This document shows positions 11,901-21,019 of a stretch of DNA of 64,000 bases, piece by piece. How positions within the stretch are numbered: position 1 is the stretch's first letter; every line of letters starts with the position of its first letter. The notes beneath the pieces are model-generated. The model did no database searches. It saw nothing but the letters and a program-made list of their open reading frames with translations, and was not told where the DNA came from. A program made the position numbers and the translations under genes. Origin of the DNA: Notospermus geniculatus (lineage: Eukaryota; Nemertea; Pilidiophora; Heteronemertea; Lineidae); contig NMRB01000410.1 in the NCBI GenBank assembly GCA_002633025.1, forward strand, positions 244,780 to 308,779. Reading direction: 5' to 3'.

Positions 11901-11992
11901 CTTGACTGTACCGCCTGGTCATCTTTTAATAACCTCGACCTTGTGTAGCCATTCTGGTGATGCTGCGCTTGCGCAGATAATGTGTTCTTCAT
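651..11992 (-). CDS. VWA / TSP1 membrane protein, 8-exon gene model
   Basis: Predicted 778-aa protein. Exons in transcript order: 11992-11692, 11414-11370, 8932-8576, 7884-7672, 6991-6458, 5858-5667, 2070-1576, 850-651. Every internal junction is phase 1 with AG and GT edges, so the whole model stays in frame to TAA. Exon 1 carries a polar N-terminus and a membrane segment (about residues 69-91). Exons 3-4 form a von Willebrand A domain (about 116-305): the MTDG aspartate is present, but the MIDAS DxSxS is only DVSQP and the threonine site is not recognisable, so metal binding may be lost. Exon 5 is a Gly/Asn- then Thr-rich linker. Exon 7 has a TSP1 repeat with WSEW, CGGG and six cysteines, then a basic and an Asp-rich stretch. 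Exon 8 gives a second hydrophobic helix (about 731-754) and a short charged tail. Inferred topology: both ends cytoplasmic, VWA and TSP1 outside. Function unknown; probably adhesion or matrix contact. The 45-nt exon 2 and exons 5 and 6 are the least certain, and further exons could lie in the gap. Confidence 0.72.
2185..3045. repeat. Retroelement-like tail with ~131-bp direct repeats
   Basis: A unit starting TGACCTTGACCTTGACCTC is present twice (about 2215 and 2346). Further degenerate units end in an (AC)n run at 2955-2985 and a small hairpin (GGTTCCCGATC pairing with GATCGGGAACC) at about 3009-3039. Such an (AC)n plus terminal hairpin organisation is what I associate with 3' ends of non-LTR or related retroelements; the class is an inference. 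It lies in the intron between exons 6 and 7 of the VWA/TSP1 gene. Confidence 0.55.
3046..4100. other. Intron of VWA/TSP1 gene with a small hairpin
   Basis: I see no coding exon here. A foldback with arms at about 3803-3823 and 3853-3872 (CCGCACACGAGAG and its complement) sits near 3.8 kb, and a CRE-like GTGACGTCAC palindrome lies near 3671. AGGCCTA words are frequent between 3110 and 3300. Confidence 0.5.
4101..4224. repeat. Short foldback MITE
   Basis: Arms of about 22 bp (CAATATTATTGCACAATATG and its complement) at 4102-4123 and 4203-4224 enclose about 80 bp. No coding capacity; it is within the same intron. Confidence 0.65.
5076..5140. repeat. Long palindrome / cruciform
   Basis: GTGTCCAGGGGGTCCCGGG is followed after a few bases by its near-perfect complement ending CCTGGACACGC. 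A further GTCCTGGACACGCGCC lies at about 5284-5299, so this may be one end of a larger decayed inverted-repeat element. Intronic. Confidence 0.6.
5381..5618. repeat. Terminal-inverted-repeat MITE
   Basis: Left arm AATTTGCGAAATTAGCGGCC and right arm its reverse complement, extended by CGCCATTTTTTT on both sides, give inverted repeats of about 33 bp around a 170-bp AT-rich centre. It lies about 50 bp from the donor of the 5667-5858 exon of the VWA/TSP1 gene. Confidence 0.75.
6245..6312. repeat. Interstitial telomere-like GGGTTA tract
   Basis: Degenerate tandem TTAGGG-type units (GGGGTTAGGGTTGGGGTTAG and further TTAGGG words) lie in the intron next to the exon ending at 6458. Short tracts of this kind arise by break repair or slippage. 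Confidence 0.6.
7268..7346. repeat. Dispersed repeat, GGGCACCGTA family
   Basis: About 75 bp, including TTGGCCAAAATGTCTGTTTT and GGGCCCCGGAGTGGATATG, recurs almost exactly at about 54572-54645. It is in the VWA/TSP1 intron between exons 4 and 5 and carries no coding capacity. Confidence 0.7.
8165..8500. repeat. ~340-bp dispersed TIR element, copy 1
   Basis: A 340-bp stretch ends in inverted GCTGCGAGCG / CGCTCGCAGC words and is about 75-80% similar to 58197-58525, including GTCGCCCGACAGTAAAACTT-type and AATGACGTCAA sequence. It lies in the VWA intron beside the exon ending at 8576. Non-coding; likely a MITE. Confidence 0.65.
9411..9638 (-). pseudogene. Penelope-like element ORF, C-terminal fragment
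   Basis: This 3' fragment runs into the N gap. It encodes the end of the Uri/GIY-YIG endonuclease module (SEHFSDRSAILDHL ... NKQL ... stop) and matches the plus-strand fragment 10276-10640 residue for residue where they overlap. Only the domain's C-terminal half is visible, so the copy cannot be called active. Confidence 0.65.
9639..10275. other. Assembly gap (637 N)
   Basis: A run of N. Open frames drawn across it are meaningless. It falls between the two inverted arms of the Penelope-like element and may hide the reverse transcriptase or a VWA/TSP1 exon. Confidence 0.99.
10276..10640 (+). pseudogene. Penelope-like element GIY-YIG endonuclease end
   Basis: The frame is open from the gap to TAA at 10638-10640. 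It contains VVYKF, a CD pair, then LSYIGKTKRHLATRVSEHF, the YIG half of a GIY-YIG nuclease core with the Arg and following helix, and ends in a KEQKPALNKQL tail. This order is characteristic of the endonuclease C-terminus of Penelope-like retroelements. The upstream reverse transcriptase is not in the sequence (gap), so the element is partial here. Confidence 0.75.
10720..10775 (+). ncRNA. Hammerhead-core-like motif in element terminus
   Basis: CTGATGAG (10729-10736), a stem that folds as GGC(T)AGCA-GGA-TGCTGCC, then GAAAAC. This is the order CUGAUGA - stem II - GAAA of a hammerhead ribozyme, known from terminal repeats of Penelope-like elements. An AC/GT two-pair stem III followed by GTA is possible, but I cannot find a convincing stem I, so activity is doubtful. 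The inverted copy lies at about 9280-9330 on the minus strand. Confidence 0.45.
11015..11132. mobile_element. GGGCCGTATTCACG MITE with TTA target duplication
   Basis: 118-bp foldback: left arm GGGCCGTATTCACGGGTCGC, right arm its complement, flanked on both sides by TTA (11012-11014, 11133-11135). TTA/TAA duplications with GGGCC-type ends fit PIF/Harbinger (Tourist-like) elements. It sits inside a larger decayed inverted-repeat region (about 10860-11247) ending CGATTCACAAAGC-like. Confidence 0.8.
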
Positions 11993-12059
11993 GTTCGAAC
12001 GCTTGCGAATGCGTGCTAACCATTCGAAAATGCCTCAACCATGTCAACCACCTGGCGAT

Positions 12060-12200
12060 GTGTACGATGACGGGTGGCCATGTTGCGAACATCCATCCAT
12101 GACGACGTGCTCATTGCGCGCCGGCGACGACATGACGAATGTGACGTCGTGACGCGATGTGCCAAAATGCGCGCACCTGTTGATGACGTCACGCATAATT
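12060..12200 (-). promoter_or_regulatory. Candidate promoter of VWA/TSP1 gene
   Basis: CpG-rich DNA immediately upstream of the ATG at 11992 holds several ATF/CREB-type words: TGACGTCGTGACG near 12140 and the full palindrome TGATGACGTCACG near 12180. There is no TATA box that I would trust. This is inferred from position and composition only. Confidence 0.35.
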
Positions 12201-13074
12201 AATGAGAATAGTATTAAAGGGGACTATACGACTGGCCCCAAACCTCTCGATAAAAATGTGCGACGCCATGTTTGTTTGATAGGCAAGGATCACCTTCCGA
12301 AGAGCTTCGAATTTGTCTGGTTTCAAACCCGATCACAATCTGCAAGATAATAGAAATGCAGTTGCAATCTAGGCCTACTGAGCGACATGATTTGGAAAGT
12401 TCAATTCTTTCAAGTTAACTTAGTTTCTCATCTTTGATGACCCATGAAGCAGCATTTCGCAGGTTTTGGCTCTTCTTACCCTAATGGGTCTACTTGTCTG
12501 CAACATAGGTCCGCGCTTTCCATATGTTTTGAGTTCGGGACCCATTTTCCTTTTTGTGTGTTTAGCCTCAGGAAAATCAGGGATGAGACACTTAGGCGTA
12601 GAACATTATGGCAACGGAACTTTTCAGCATAGATCCCCGCTATTTTTCCACTTCGTCAATTCCGATGATAGATAAGATGTGAATGGTCTTTGTTTTCATC
12701 CCCATCCTTTTTGATTCGTGCTGCGTTCGACATGTTTCCACGTGAATTGACCTCGAAAAAGGAAGTGATCGTTGACATTAACGTTACAAGGTTAACGCTG
12801 GTTAACTTAATTGTGGACATGAAATAAATAGAGTTAACGTTTAGAAATGTTTGCGAAGCTGCATGGCTCCTATGTCATTTCTGGTATGTAAAACGCGAAA
12901 GTCGGGGGCCTCCTACATTATATGGCATTCTTCTGACGAACGGACATCTAAGGATCAAACCAGGACAACGTTTTAACTTAGTAAGGGCCTAGATTTGGAC
13001 ACAAAAGTTTATTTTTCAATTCCGATACTTTTTAGGGAAGCGATTCATGTCAGGTTTTCTTATAAATCGAGGCA

Positions 13075-13450
13075 TTTTGTCTGATTGCTTTCTAAATTGA
13101 GCTATTTCATCAGCTTGCTTTCTAAATCGGCGTACTGATTCTAAATTGAGGCATCTCGTCAGACTGATTATAAATTGAGGCATATTTCGTCAGACTGCAA
13201 GTTCTAAATTGAGGCATTTTGTCAGACTGCTTTCTAAATTGAGGCATATTTCGTCAGACTACAAGTGTTCTAAATTGAGGCATTTCGTCAGACTGCTTTC
13301 TAAATTGAGGCATATTTCGTCAGACTGCAAGTGTTCTAAATTGAGGCGTTTTGTCAGACTGCTTTCTAAATTGAGGCATTTCGTCGGACTGCTAGTTCTA
13401 AATTGAGGCATTTGGTCAGACTGCTTTCTAAATTGAACATTTCATCAGGC
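13075..13450. repeat. Minisatellite, TCTAAATTGAGGCATTTCGT units
   Basis: About a dozen variable copies of a roughly 30-bp unit (TCTAAATTGAGGCATTTCGT followed by CAGACTGCTT). The array runs right up to the start codon of the truncated LamG-like gene. The spacing is short and there are no unique spacers, so it is not a CRISPR-type array. Confidence 0.9.
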
Positions 13451-13465
13451 TACCTTGTTTCTAAA

Positions 13466-14107
13466 ATGAGGAATTTCATCCGATTTTTGATGGTGTTCTC
13501 AGTGTTCAGCAATGGTGATTCAGTAAAGGATGACTTGTATATGAACATAGGCAAATGGCCAATGAATGAGGCAAGTTGTGTCCTGGAACGCACCGACACG
13601 ACGAATCCTTTCGAAGTCAGGGAAGACGAGTATACTGTTGGCGATATTTCGGGGTTCCATATTCATGGGAAAATGCATGTCGAACACGGCTATAAACTTT
13701 TCATGAAAGGTCCGACGGGGGAAGACGGCACAGCTTTGAAATTCTCTCAAACACAACGTGTGACTGTTGATCTCCACGAAAAAAATAAGGAGCAGGACTT
13801 TTTGCGAGCTGTTTTTGGAGGTGACGAATTCACAATCGGGGTCTTTGTTTTTTTCAATGGAGGTTGTGTTCACTTGGACTTTTTCGATTCTAAGAAACGA
13901 CCCTGTGCGCAGCTGGAGATTGATAGAGACGGGAGGTTAAGTTTCTTTCTGGATGACGGTGCTGTCATGATGAAGGCAGAATGTGTGATGAATCGTCACG
14001 CCTGGCATTTTATCGCTGTGACTTATGAACATATCGGCGGGTCATTTTTAAATATGTACGTCGATGACAAGTTGGTTGGACACAAAATATATCGCACCAA
14101 CTACTGA
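13466..14107 (+). CDS. LamG-like secreted protein, truncated copy (213 aa)
   Basis: Start ATG at 13466 gives a signal peptide (FIRFLMVFSVFSNG) and a concanavalin/laminin-G-like jelly-roll domain (about residues 30-213) with the FTIGVFVFF, HLDFF, HAWHFIAVTY and MYVDDKLVG strands. It is about 90% identical to the neighbour at 15170 up to HKIYR, where the tandem-duplication junction replaces the rest by TNY and a stop. It therefore lacks the last jelly-roll strands and the PAN domain. Intronless. It may be a pseudogene, or may yield a short secreted lectin-like protein. The reading frame itself has no internal lesion. Confidence 0.7.
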   Translation: MRNFIRFLMVFSVFSNGDSVKDDLYMNIGKWPMNEASCVLERTDTTNPFEVREDEYTVGDISGFHIHGKMHVEHGYKLFMKGPTGEDGTALKFSQTQRVTVDLHEKNKEQDFLRAVFGGDEFTIGVFVFFNGGCVHLDFFDSKKRPCAQLEIDRDGRLSFFLDDGAVMMKAECVMNRHAWHFIAVTYEHIGGSFLNMYVDDKLVGHKIYRTNY

Positions 14108-14799
14108 GCGACATGATTTGGAAAGTTTTTCTTTCAAGTGAACTTAGTTTCTCATCTTTGATGACCCATGAAGCAGCATTTCGCAGGTTTTGGCTCTTCT
14201 TACCCTAATGGGTCTACTTGTCTGCAACATAGGTCCGCGCTTTCCATATGTTTTGAGTTCGGGACCCATTTTCCTTTTTGTGTGTTTAGCCTTAGGAAAA
14301 TCAGGGATGATACACTTAAGGCGTAGAACATATTATAGCAACGGAACTTTTCAGCATTAAGATCCCCGGTATTTTCCACTTCGTCAATTCCGATGATAAA
14401 AAAGATGTGAATGGTCTTTGTTTTCATCCCCATCCTTTTTATTCGTGCTGCGTTCGACATGTTTCCACGTGAATTGGCCTCGAAAAAGGAAGTGATCGTC
14501 GACAATAACGTTACAAGGTTAACGTTGTTTAACTTAATCGTGGGCAAATAAATAGCGTTTAACGTTTAGAAATGTTTGCGAAGCTGCATGGCTCCAATGT
14601 CATTTCTGGTACCGGTATGTAAAACGCGAAAGACGGGGACTTCCTACATATTATGGCACTCTTCTGACGAATGGACGTCTACGGATCTAAAAAGGACAAC
14701 GTTTTAACTTAGTAAAGGCCCAGATTTGGACACAAGTTTGTTTTTCAATTCCGATACTTTTTAAGGAAGTACAATTAGGATTCATGTCGGGTTTCCTTA

Positions 14800-15155
14800 T
14801 AAATTGAGGCATTTTGGCAGACTGTTTCCTAAATTGAGCTATTTCGTCAGACTGCTTTCTAAATTGAGCTATTTCATCAGCTTGCTTTCAAAATTGAGGA
14901 ATCTCGGCAGATTGATTCTAAATTGAGGCATCTCGTTTTTATATAGACTGATTCTAAATTGAGGCATTTCGTCAGTAGACTGCTTTCTAAATTGAGGCAT
15001 CTCGTTAGACCATTGAGGATTTCGTCAGACTGGCTAGTTCTAAATTGAGGCATTTTGTCAGACTGCTTTCTAAATTGAGGCATTTCGTCGGACTGCTAGT
15101 TCTAAACTGAGGCATTTGGTCAGACTGCTTTCTAAATTGAACATTTCATCAGGCT
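14800..15155. repeat. Minisatellite, second array
   Basis: Same TCTAAATTGAGGCAT units as 13075-13450, again ending directly before the start codon of the LamG-like gene. The copy number and order differ between the arrays, so they have diverged since the tandem duplication. Confidence 0.9.
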
Positions 15156-15169
15156 ACCTTGTTTCTAAA

Positions 15170-16318
15170 ATGAGGAATTTCATCCGATTTTTGATGGTGT
15201 TCTCAGTGTTCAGCAATGGTGATTCAGCAAAGGATGACTTGTATATGAACATAGGCTACTGGCCAATGAATGAGGCAAGTTGTGTCCTGGAACGCACCGA
15301 CACGACTGATCCTGTCGAAGACTGGGACGACGAGTATACTGTTGGCGATATTTCGGGGTTCCATATTCATGGGAAAGTGCATGTCGAACACGGCTACAAA
15401 CTTTTCATGAAAGGTCCGACGGGGGAAGACGGCACAGCTTTGAAATTCTCTCAAACACAATGTGTGACTGTTGATCTCAACGAAAAAGATAAGGAGCAGG
15501 ACTTTTTACGAGCTGTTTTTGGAGGTGACGAATTCACAATCGGGGTCTTTGTTTTTTTCGAAGGAGGTTGTGTTCACTTAGACTTTTTTGATTCTAAGAA
15601 ACGACCTTGTGCGCAGCTGGAGATTGATAGAGACGGGAGGTTAAATTTCTTTCTGGACAACGGTGCTGTCGTGATGAAGGCAGACTGTGTGATGAATCGT
15701 CACGCCTGGCATTTTATCGCTGTGACTTATGAAAATATCGGTGGGTCATTTTTAAATATGTACGTCGACGACAAGTTGGTTGGACACAAAATATATCGTT
15801 CCCGTCTCACGTCTAATATCCAGAACGTTTCGCGAATATTCTACGGGGCGTATCCCTGCAGTAAACATGGTAAGGGCAGATTAGCTGCGGGCATGGCCTC
15901 TGTCATCGTTTTCGACATGACGTTGGGTGTTCGGGAATTACGGCGGTGCAAATATCGCTCGTACAAGACCGCACTGCCTGACGAACAATATTACTCGTTG
16001 GCGAAGCGCAACTTGAAAGTCAAATCACCGATCGTCACTTCAGAAGCGACTTCTTTGACGGAATGTGGCCTTGAATGTATGGCGAATCACTTTTGCCTGT
16101 GTTTTTCGTACAACAAGGTCAGCAGGCGCTGTGATTTGGCTTACAACCTATTGGAATATGACGATTACAGTTTCGATGCCGCACCAGGTTACGATACGTA
16201 TGGTGTCCACTTCCCTTTCATGGATAAGATGAAAAAGCCAAAATGTCAAATAGGGACTCAATATGAAGACCCCAAAAAGGGAGAGGTTCAGCCTACTGAC
16301 TCTACTTCCGGTTGGTAG
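15170..16318 (+). CDS. Secreted LamG-like / PAN-apple protein (382 aa)
   Basis: Single-exon frame from ATG 15170 to TAG. There is an N-terminal signal peptide (about 1-19) and a LamG-like jelly roll (about 30-260) with the strand motifs FTIGVFVFF, LDFF and HFIAVTY. A PAN/apple-like module follows (about 285-360): CGLECMANHFCLCFSYN, then RRCDLAYN, whose cysteines fit the family's core disulfides. A short charged tail ends the protein. The likely role is extracellular carbohydrate or protein binding, in matrix or innate defence (inferred from domains). The start is the same in-frame Met that precedes the signal peptide in both duplicates. No intron is evident, though the last few codons could be read-through past an unseen donor. 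Confidence 0.78.
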   Translation: MRNFIRFLMVFSVFSNGDSAKDDLYMNIGYWPMNEASCVLERTDTTDPVEDWDDEYTVGDISGFHIHGKVHVEHGYKLFMKGPTGEDGTALKFSQTQCVTVDLNEKDKEQDFLRAVFGGDEFTIGVFVFFEGGCVHLDFFDSKKRPCAQLEIDRDGRLNFFLDNGAVVMKADCVMNRHAWHFIAVTYENIGGSFLNMYVDDKLVGHKIYRSRLTSNIQNVSRIFYGAYPCSKHGKGRLAAGMASVIVFDMTLGVRELRRCKYRSYKTALPDEQYYSLAKRNLKVKSPIVTSEATSLTECGLECMANHFCLCFSYNKVSRRCDLAYNLLEYDDYSFDAAPGYDTYGVHFPFMDKMKKPKCQIGTQYEDPKKGEVQPTDSTSGW

Positions 16319-16696
16319 GCCTAGACCTGAACGTGCATTCGACACACGGAAGAAAATTGTGATACGAAACAAATATAGCTATGAAAGAACAGTTCACTTA
16401 GTGGAGGAAATAGGTACGAAACTACGGCTGCGTGATCAATTATCATCTGTTTATTGTATTTTCCAGTTCCGTTTGTGTTTTAATCTTGACCTAATTTTGG
16501 CAAGATGGCCGCTAGCGAAACTCATATACGTAGGTGAGGTACCGGCGTAGGGCTACGTGTAGGTCTATAATATAGGTAAATGTCCATGTTGCAATCCCCC
16601 TGCCACCGACGCATGCACGACAGCTTTAAGCAAACGGTAGGAAGGCGCGGGGGGAGGTCCAGTAACTGGGAAAAATCGTTTTAGGGTATGACGGCA

Positions 16697-18177
16697 TTAC
16701 TTCCTCGAGTACCAACCGCGGATGATTTCTCTGGCATCGTTTCGGAACTTCTTCCCTCCACCAATCGAATACATGTAAAAATTCACTGCGTAATTAGCAT
16801 CCCAGAGAATCCCTAAACTCCAGTACTCGATATTGAAGCGCAAAAACCAGTATCTGTCGTGTAAATCATATTTCGAACCAACCCCTGGGATTTGCAATAT
16901 CAAGTCATAAACCCTGACAGGAATTGAACAAAAAACGTAAGCGAGGCTGACTAACACGAGCATGCGCATCATGGTCGCACTCTCCTTGTCACGTGACTTT
17001 TTACTCTCATCCATGCCGCCAGATGCCGCTGCGATTTGTTTTCGTTTCTTTTCGGCACGTTTGACGCCGATGATGATGCCGATGTTGCATCCAATGATGA
17101 TGAGGAATGGTATAATTGTGCCGACGGCGAGCTGATGAGTTGAGGAGAGGGTGGCTAGGAGGGGATAAGCCGGTGTCTTGAATTCAAGCAACGCCATACC
17201 TAAGATCAAATTGAAAAAATAAGTTTCAAAGGCATAAGGGCGATGTACAACGGTTCTCAGCACCTAGGTACTAAATTTGAAGACGCTAGGCAGTCTGCCC
17301 ATGAAAAATATTCCCTTTTAATAGTCAGTACTTGAGCAATATGTGACAAAGGCTGTGTAGGCCTAGCTAATGAAAATGCAAAGATTCTATATCTACGGTT
17401 ACCTGTGACTTCGTCCTCACTGTAAGCCAGCGCCCAGAACAGTTGTATGTCGCATACAAACGTGAAGAAAGCCGTCGTGGCCATGACTTTCTTGCCACGT
17501 GATGGGCTGCACAAAATAGGTGCTTTCATCGGAGCCCAGACTGCTATGGCGCGGTCAACGGACATCTCGGCTAAAAAAAGGCCCGAAGTAATACCGCCGG
17601 AGTAGCCAATGAAAAAGGTGAACCTAGAAAGAACTAATCTAATAGATTTCTGGACGTACATGTACTTCGGAAATTTTCGAACAAAACTTCGCCCAAAAAA
17701 TGCACATTATGAAAAACAGAGACGTACATGTAGATAGCATTTTCATATGGACGCTATGATACAGCTATATTTGCCATGACGTCATATGGTAGTCTCGCTG
17801 CACCGCCATCTATAAATTATCCTAAGTTCACAGTTGCTCATATATACTTACTTGTAAGCCAATCCCGGATCAGGGAGGTAACGCCCAACGCCCCAGAAAA
17901 ACATCAAGGCCACATAAATTAGGTGCACCAACACGAAGCTATCGGCAAGGGCCAAACCAGCCATGTACGTACACGTTGATAGGTGGCGGTTGCTCGGTTT
18001 CGTAGCAACCAGGAACGCCATAGCGTTGCCAGGCAACCCGAATAGAATCACCAACAGAGATCCAACCTTTGTAACCATGTAGAACGCTTCCTCCATGATC
18101 AAGTACTGCTCAGGTGGTTCTACGATGCTGCCAGATGTAACATTCCCAAATTTCGTATTGGCCATCTCCGTCCTCAT
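16697..18177 (-). CDS. Class-A-like GPCR X1, complete, 3 exons (349 aa)
   Basis: Exons 18177-17852 (326 nt), 17623-17403 (221 nt) and 17199-16697 (503 nt), with introns in phase 2 and phase 1. TM1 carries LPGNAMAFLV (N1.50), TM2 LALADS (D2.50). Exon B gives TM3 with MSVDRAIAVW (DRA replaces DRY) and TM4. Exon C gives TM5 (IIPFLIIIGCNIGIIIG), TM6 with FCSIPV instead of CWxP, and TM7 with NFYMY instead of NPxxY, then a helix-8-like KKFRNDAREI. No cysteine pair is placed for the usual TM3-ECL2 disulfide. It is the only minus-strand member of the family that is complete, and it is divergently arranged with Y1. No lesion seen. Ligand unknown; the family is not recognised further than rhodopsin-like. 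Confidence 0.85.
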
Positions 18178-18406
18178 CTGCCAAATCAGAGCCGCAAAGA
18201 AGTACTGGCCTTGTAATATTCCGTCGATTGGACTTGGCGTTTAGATTACAGACCAGTACTTGAAACTGCAGTAACTCAGCGACGTGTATACGTTTTTAGG
18301 ACCTGCGAAGAATGGAAATAGTGCCGTCCGTCGTCGCTATAAATCTTTCGGCTATTTAGTACTTTTGGAGCACACTACTCTTCTCAGCTGCGGATGTACT
18401 CTATTA

Positions 18407-18536
18407 GGCTTCCCTTACATAGAAGTATACGGTATACGAAAACGCTGGTTAACAATGGCTTCACGGTCGTGGAACATCGGGAAGCCTTTGTAAACCGGCG
18501 TTTTCGTATACCGTATACTTCTATGTAAAGGAAGCC
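18407..18536. mobile_element. GGCTTCCCTTACAT MITE, copy 1 (TTA duplication)
   Basis: 130-bp foldback with arms GGCTTCCCTTACATAGAAGT and complement, both extended by a TATACGGTATACGAAAACGC stretch. It is flanked by TTA at 18404-18406 and 18537-18539. The paralogous position at about 31.4 kb lacks it. A second copy is at 20783-20912. Confidence 0.85.
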
Positions 18537-18635
18537 TTAAAGAAGGACGGGGCACAATATTCTTGACGCCCATCGCCCTATCAAAACTTCGGTCTCATGA
18601 AATAAGAAACTGCGTTGTGGGCGATTTGCAAATTA

Positions 18636-18767
18636 CAGTCCACTCTCGTTATACCGCCAGTGGCGGTATAGCGAGGGTATTGTTGTTGGCAATGTTGAAA
18701 TGCCTTCGACGAGGAAATCAATTGTCTGTGGCGGTATATCGAGGGGCGGTATAACGAGAGTGGACTG
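18636..18767. mobile_element. pogo/Tigger-like MITE with TA duplication
   Basis: 132 bp with ends CAGTCCACTCTCGTTATACC and its complement, flanked by TA on both sides (18634-18635, 18768-18769). CAGT...CTCGTTATA termini and TA targets are typical of pogo/Tigger-type mariner relatives. Absent from the second segmental copy. Confidence 0.8.
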
Positions 18768-18799
18768 TATAATTCAAGTGGGAGAGTGCTCTTATTATA

Positions 18800-18932
18800 G
18801 AGTCCTCGCAAACAAACCCCGAAACGCCAACGCGGACGTCTATATGTATCCTTTTGTTCTGTGCTCCCTTCGTGGCATCGAACAATGGGTTTGGCGTTCG
18901 CATTTGGCGTTTCGGGGTCTTTGTGAAAACTC
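18800..18932. repeat. Foldback MITE, GCAAAGCCCCC family, copy b
   Basis: Same family as 282-405, with arms CGAAACGCCAACGC and complement around the CTTCGTGGCATCGAACAATG core. It is shared with segmental copy 2 (31986-32119), so it predates the duplication. Confidence 0.8.
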
Positions 18933-18939
18933 CCTATTT

Positions 18940-20780
18940 TGTGGGCACTACGTCCCGTAATATCTGATTTTGGCAAGGTATCCCTGGTGCGTTTGCTTCA
19001 ACTGTAGTGCAAGGAACGACACCCATGGGTAAATGCCAAAGGGCCCCAACATTATTGAGAGTATACATACTTGTTCATACAAGGTGCTTTTGCATCAGCT
19101 GAAGGGTGGGGTACATGTACTTCACATGTTTCATTTTTTCTCGAAACACGCTTGATTGGACGCGAAACTTCGTAAGCCTACATTGCACGAACACCTCTAC
19201 AGTAATTTCAATATAGTGTGATCGCGGACTGGCCACCAGGAGGCGTGAACAACGAAAGTTACCCATGCATTGCATGCCGATAACGAACTGTAAATGAAAC
19301 CAATCGAAATGAATCGGCAGATATTGTGCTCGGCCCAAACCTGCTACCTGCTAAATTTGGATTGATAATCGAATTTCTCGTCCTTGGTGAACACGTGATC
19401 CAAATAATGTCCGTCGCTCCACCTTCCGAGCAAAATTCAAATTACTTAATGGGTATCCTTGAATTTTGACGAATTGGTTTAAATTGTGGTGACCTTTTCG
19501 AAATCTGTGGTCCTATGAAATCAACCGTTGCCCTATTTAGGATATTTCACAAGGATTAGTTTTCAGATCCTCGTTTTGAGGAACGTCATAACCGATGAAA
19601 TCGTCAGATTTTGAGAATGGCAACGATTCGAAGTCGTTCTGTGATCTAAACCTTCCTATTGTCTTTCGTTTACGTACTTGGCTTTGTACGCATCTTGTAC
19701 GTCAGCAAAAACTGGAAACAGCGGTACCGTATCGACCTTCGACGAGCTGCATGGTTGGGCAACACTTCGTATTTATTAGTAACTCAGTGTACTAAAACAC
19801 GTAGTCTTTGATTTCTTTGACATATTGATACCGTATGCTTTGTGTTAGCATAAAACGCGAGGGGTTCGCATGACACCTCGGTCAAATAAATGCGTGTATC
19901 GGTTGTACTTTGAAAACTTTTTTGCAAATATCTTTTACATGTAAATTATAAGTGGCTGATATGATTTTGTTTCATGTCGATGTATGCTGTAAATGCAGAG
20001 TGGATACTCGCGCGTGTACCGGTACTCTCACGCGGAGCCGAGTTCAACAACTTGGTGGTCCTTTCGCAAAATAAAGAGGTCATCTTCTGTGCATCTCCAG
20101 TGCCGTAGAAGGAGTAAAGGAGTTCCTCAAGGCTATCGTTCTCCTGTTTAGAACAATAGTCTTGAGGTACTCCTGAAAACGTTGAGGAGCATTCTAAAGT
20201 GGTTGGGGCTTATTTGCACAGCATGCTGTGTAAATATGCAACTTCGGCTCTCCGCACCATACTGACGTACCTATCTATTTTCAGTCTTCAGAGAATACAT
20301 TGTATACTAAAATACTTTTATAAACCAAGTTATCTGAAAAATAGTAACTTAGGCCGAAATTCTCATTATATATATATTAATGTCGCATTAAAATATATTA
20401 ATGAGAATTTCGCCCTAAGTTACTATTTTTCAGATATTTTATCTCCACACTTTTTATTTCAATTATTTCAACCGAGTTTATCTATGGCTGAAAATAGAGC
20501 GAGATCTGTTGCCATTTACAGACTACCTTTGTTTGTCAGTGGTTTCCTAACAGGTCGATAGAACGAAGCTATTAATGCACTGTAGCTGAGAGAAAGAAAG
20601 TATATATATGGTTAAGTTATATTTATTTCTCGACAAAGGATGACTGTGTACTGACGTTGTTCGTAGATTTCGCCTTCCGTGGCAGACTTTTGCCGAGGAA
20701 GTAGAAAGTCGATGATGAACTAGAGGGATTGAGACTACCATCCTGAGACTCAGGTCATTTCACTCGGCCATCGCCTCCCT
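18940..20780. other. Shared intergenic DNA between X1 and Y1
   Basis: Roughly 95% similar to 32128-34016. I find no exon with splice sites or a conserved frame. It contains a foldback at about 20330-20440 (AAAATAGTAACTTAGG and complement) and the remains of a second at 20115-20195 whose left arm is complete only in the other copy. Confidence 0.6.
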
Positions 20781-20782
20781 AA

Positions 20783-20912
20783 GGCTTCCCTTACATCGAA
20801 GTATTCGGTATACGAAAACGCCGGTTAACAAAGGCATTCCGAGGATTCACCACCGTGAAGCCATTGTAAACCGGCGTTTTCGTATACCGTATACTTCGAT
20901 GTAAAGGAAGCC
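20783..20912. mobile_element. GGCTTCCCTTACAT MITE, copy 2
   Basis: 130 bp, same family as 18407-18536, with TAA on the left (20780-20782) and TTA on the right (20913-20915). At the equivalent place in segmental copy 2 (34016) a different MITE with GGCCCGTCTACACG ends is inserted instead. Confidence 0.8.
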
Positions 20913-21019
20913 TTATGCAGCTATCAAGTTTAGCCCGGACCACCCCCCCTCAGGCATCGTCGTTCACTCGACGCCAAAATTCGTCGAGTCCCCAGTATTA
21001 AGACGTAAGGGGATATTTT

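Larger units (their letters stand above)
12374..16318. repeat. Tandem duplication containing the LamG-like genes
   Basis: Unit 1 is 12374-14100; unit 2 starts at 14101 with the same CTACTGAGCGACATGATTTG. Homologous order in both: about 700 bp of non-coding DNA, a 30-bp minisatellite, then a LamG-like gene. Unit 1 ends inside its gene, so the junction at 14100/14101 both truncates copy 1 and starts copy 2. The non-coding part (12420-13070, 14150-14790) shows no exon. Confidence 0.9.

Noticed and set aside
13075-13450. CRISPR-like regular repeats
   Set aside because: Directly adjoining 30-bp units without unique spacers in a eukaryotic, intron-rich setting; a minisatellite.
16504-16545. First exon (ATGGCCGCTAGCG, then GTAGGTGAG) of a plus-strand gene
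   Set aside because: Good-looking start and donor, but no matching downstream exon on the plus strand before the minus-strand X1 gene.
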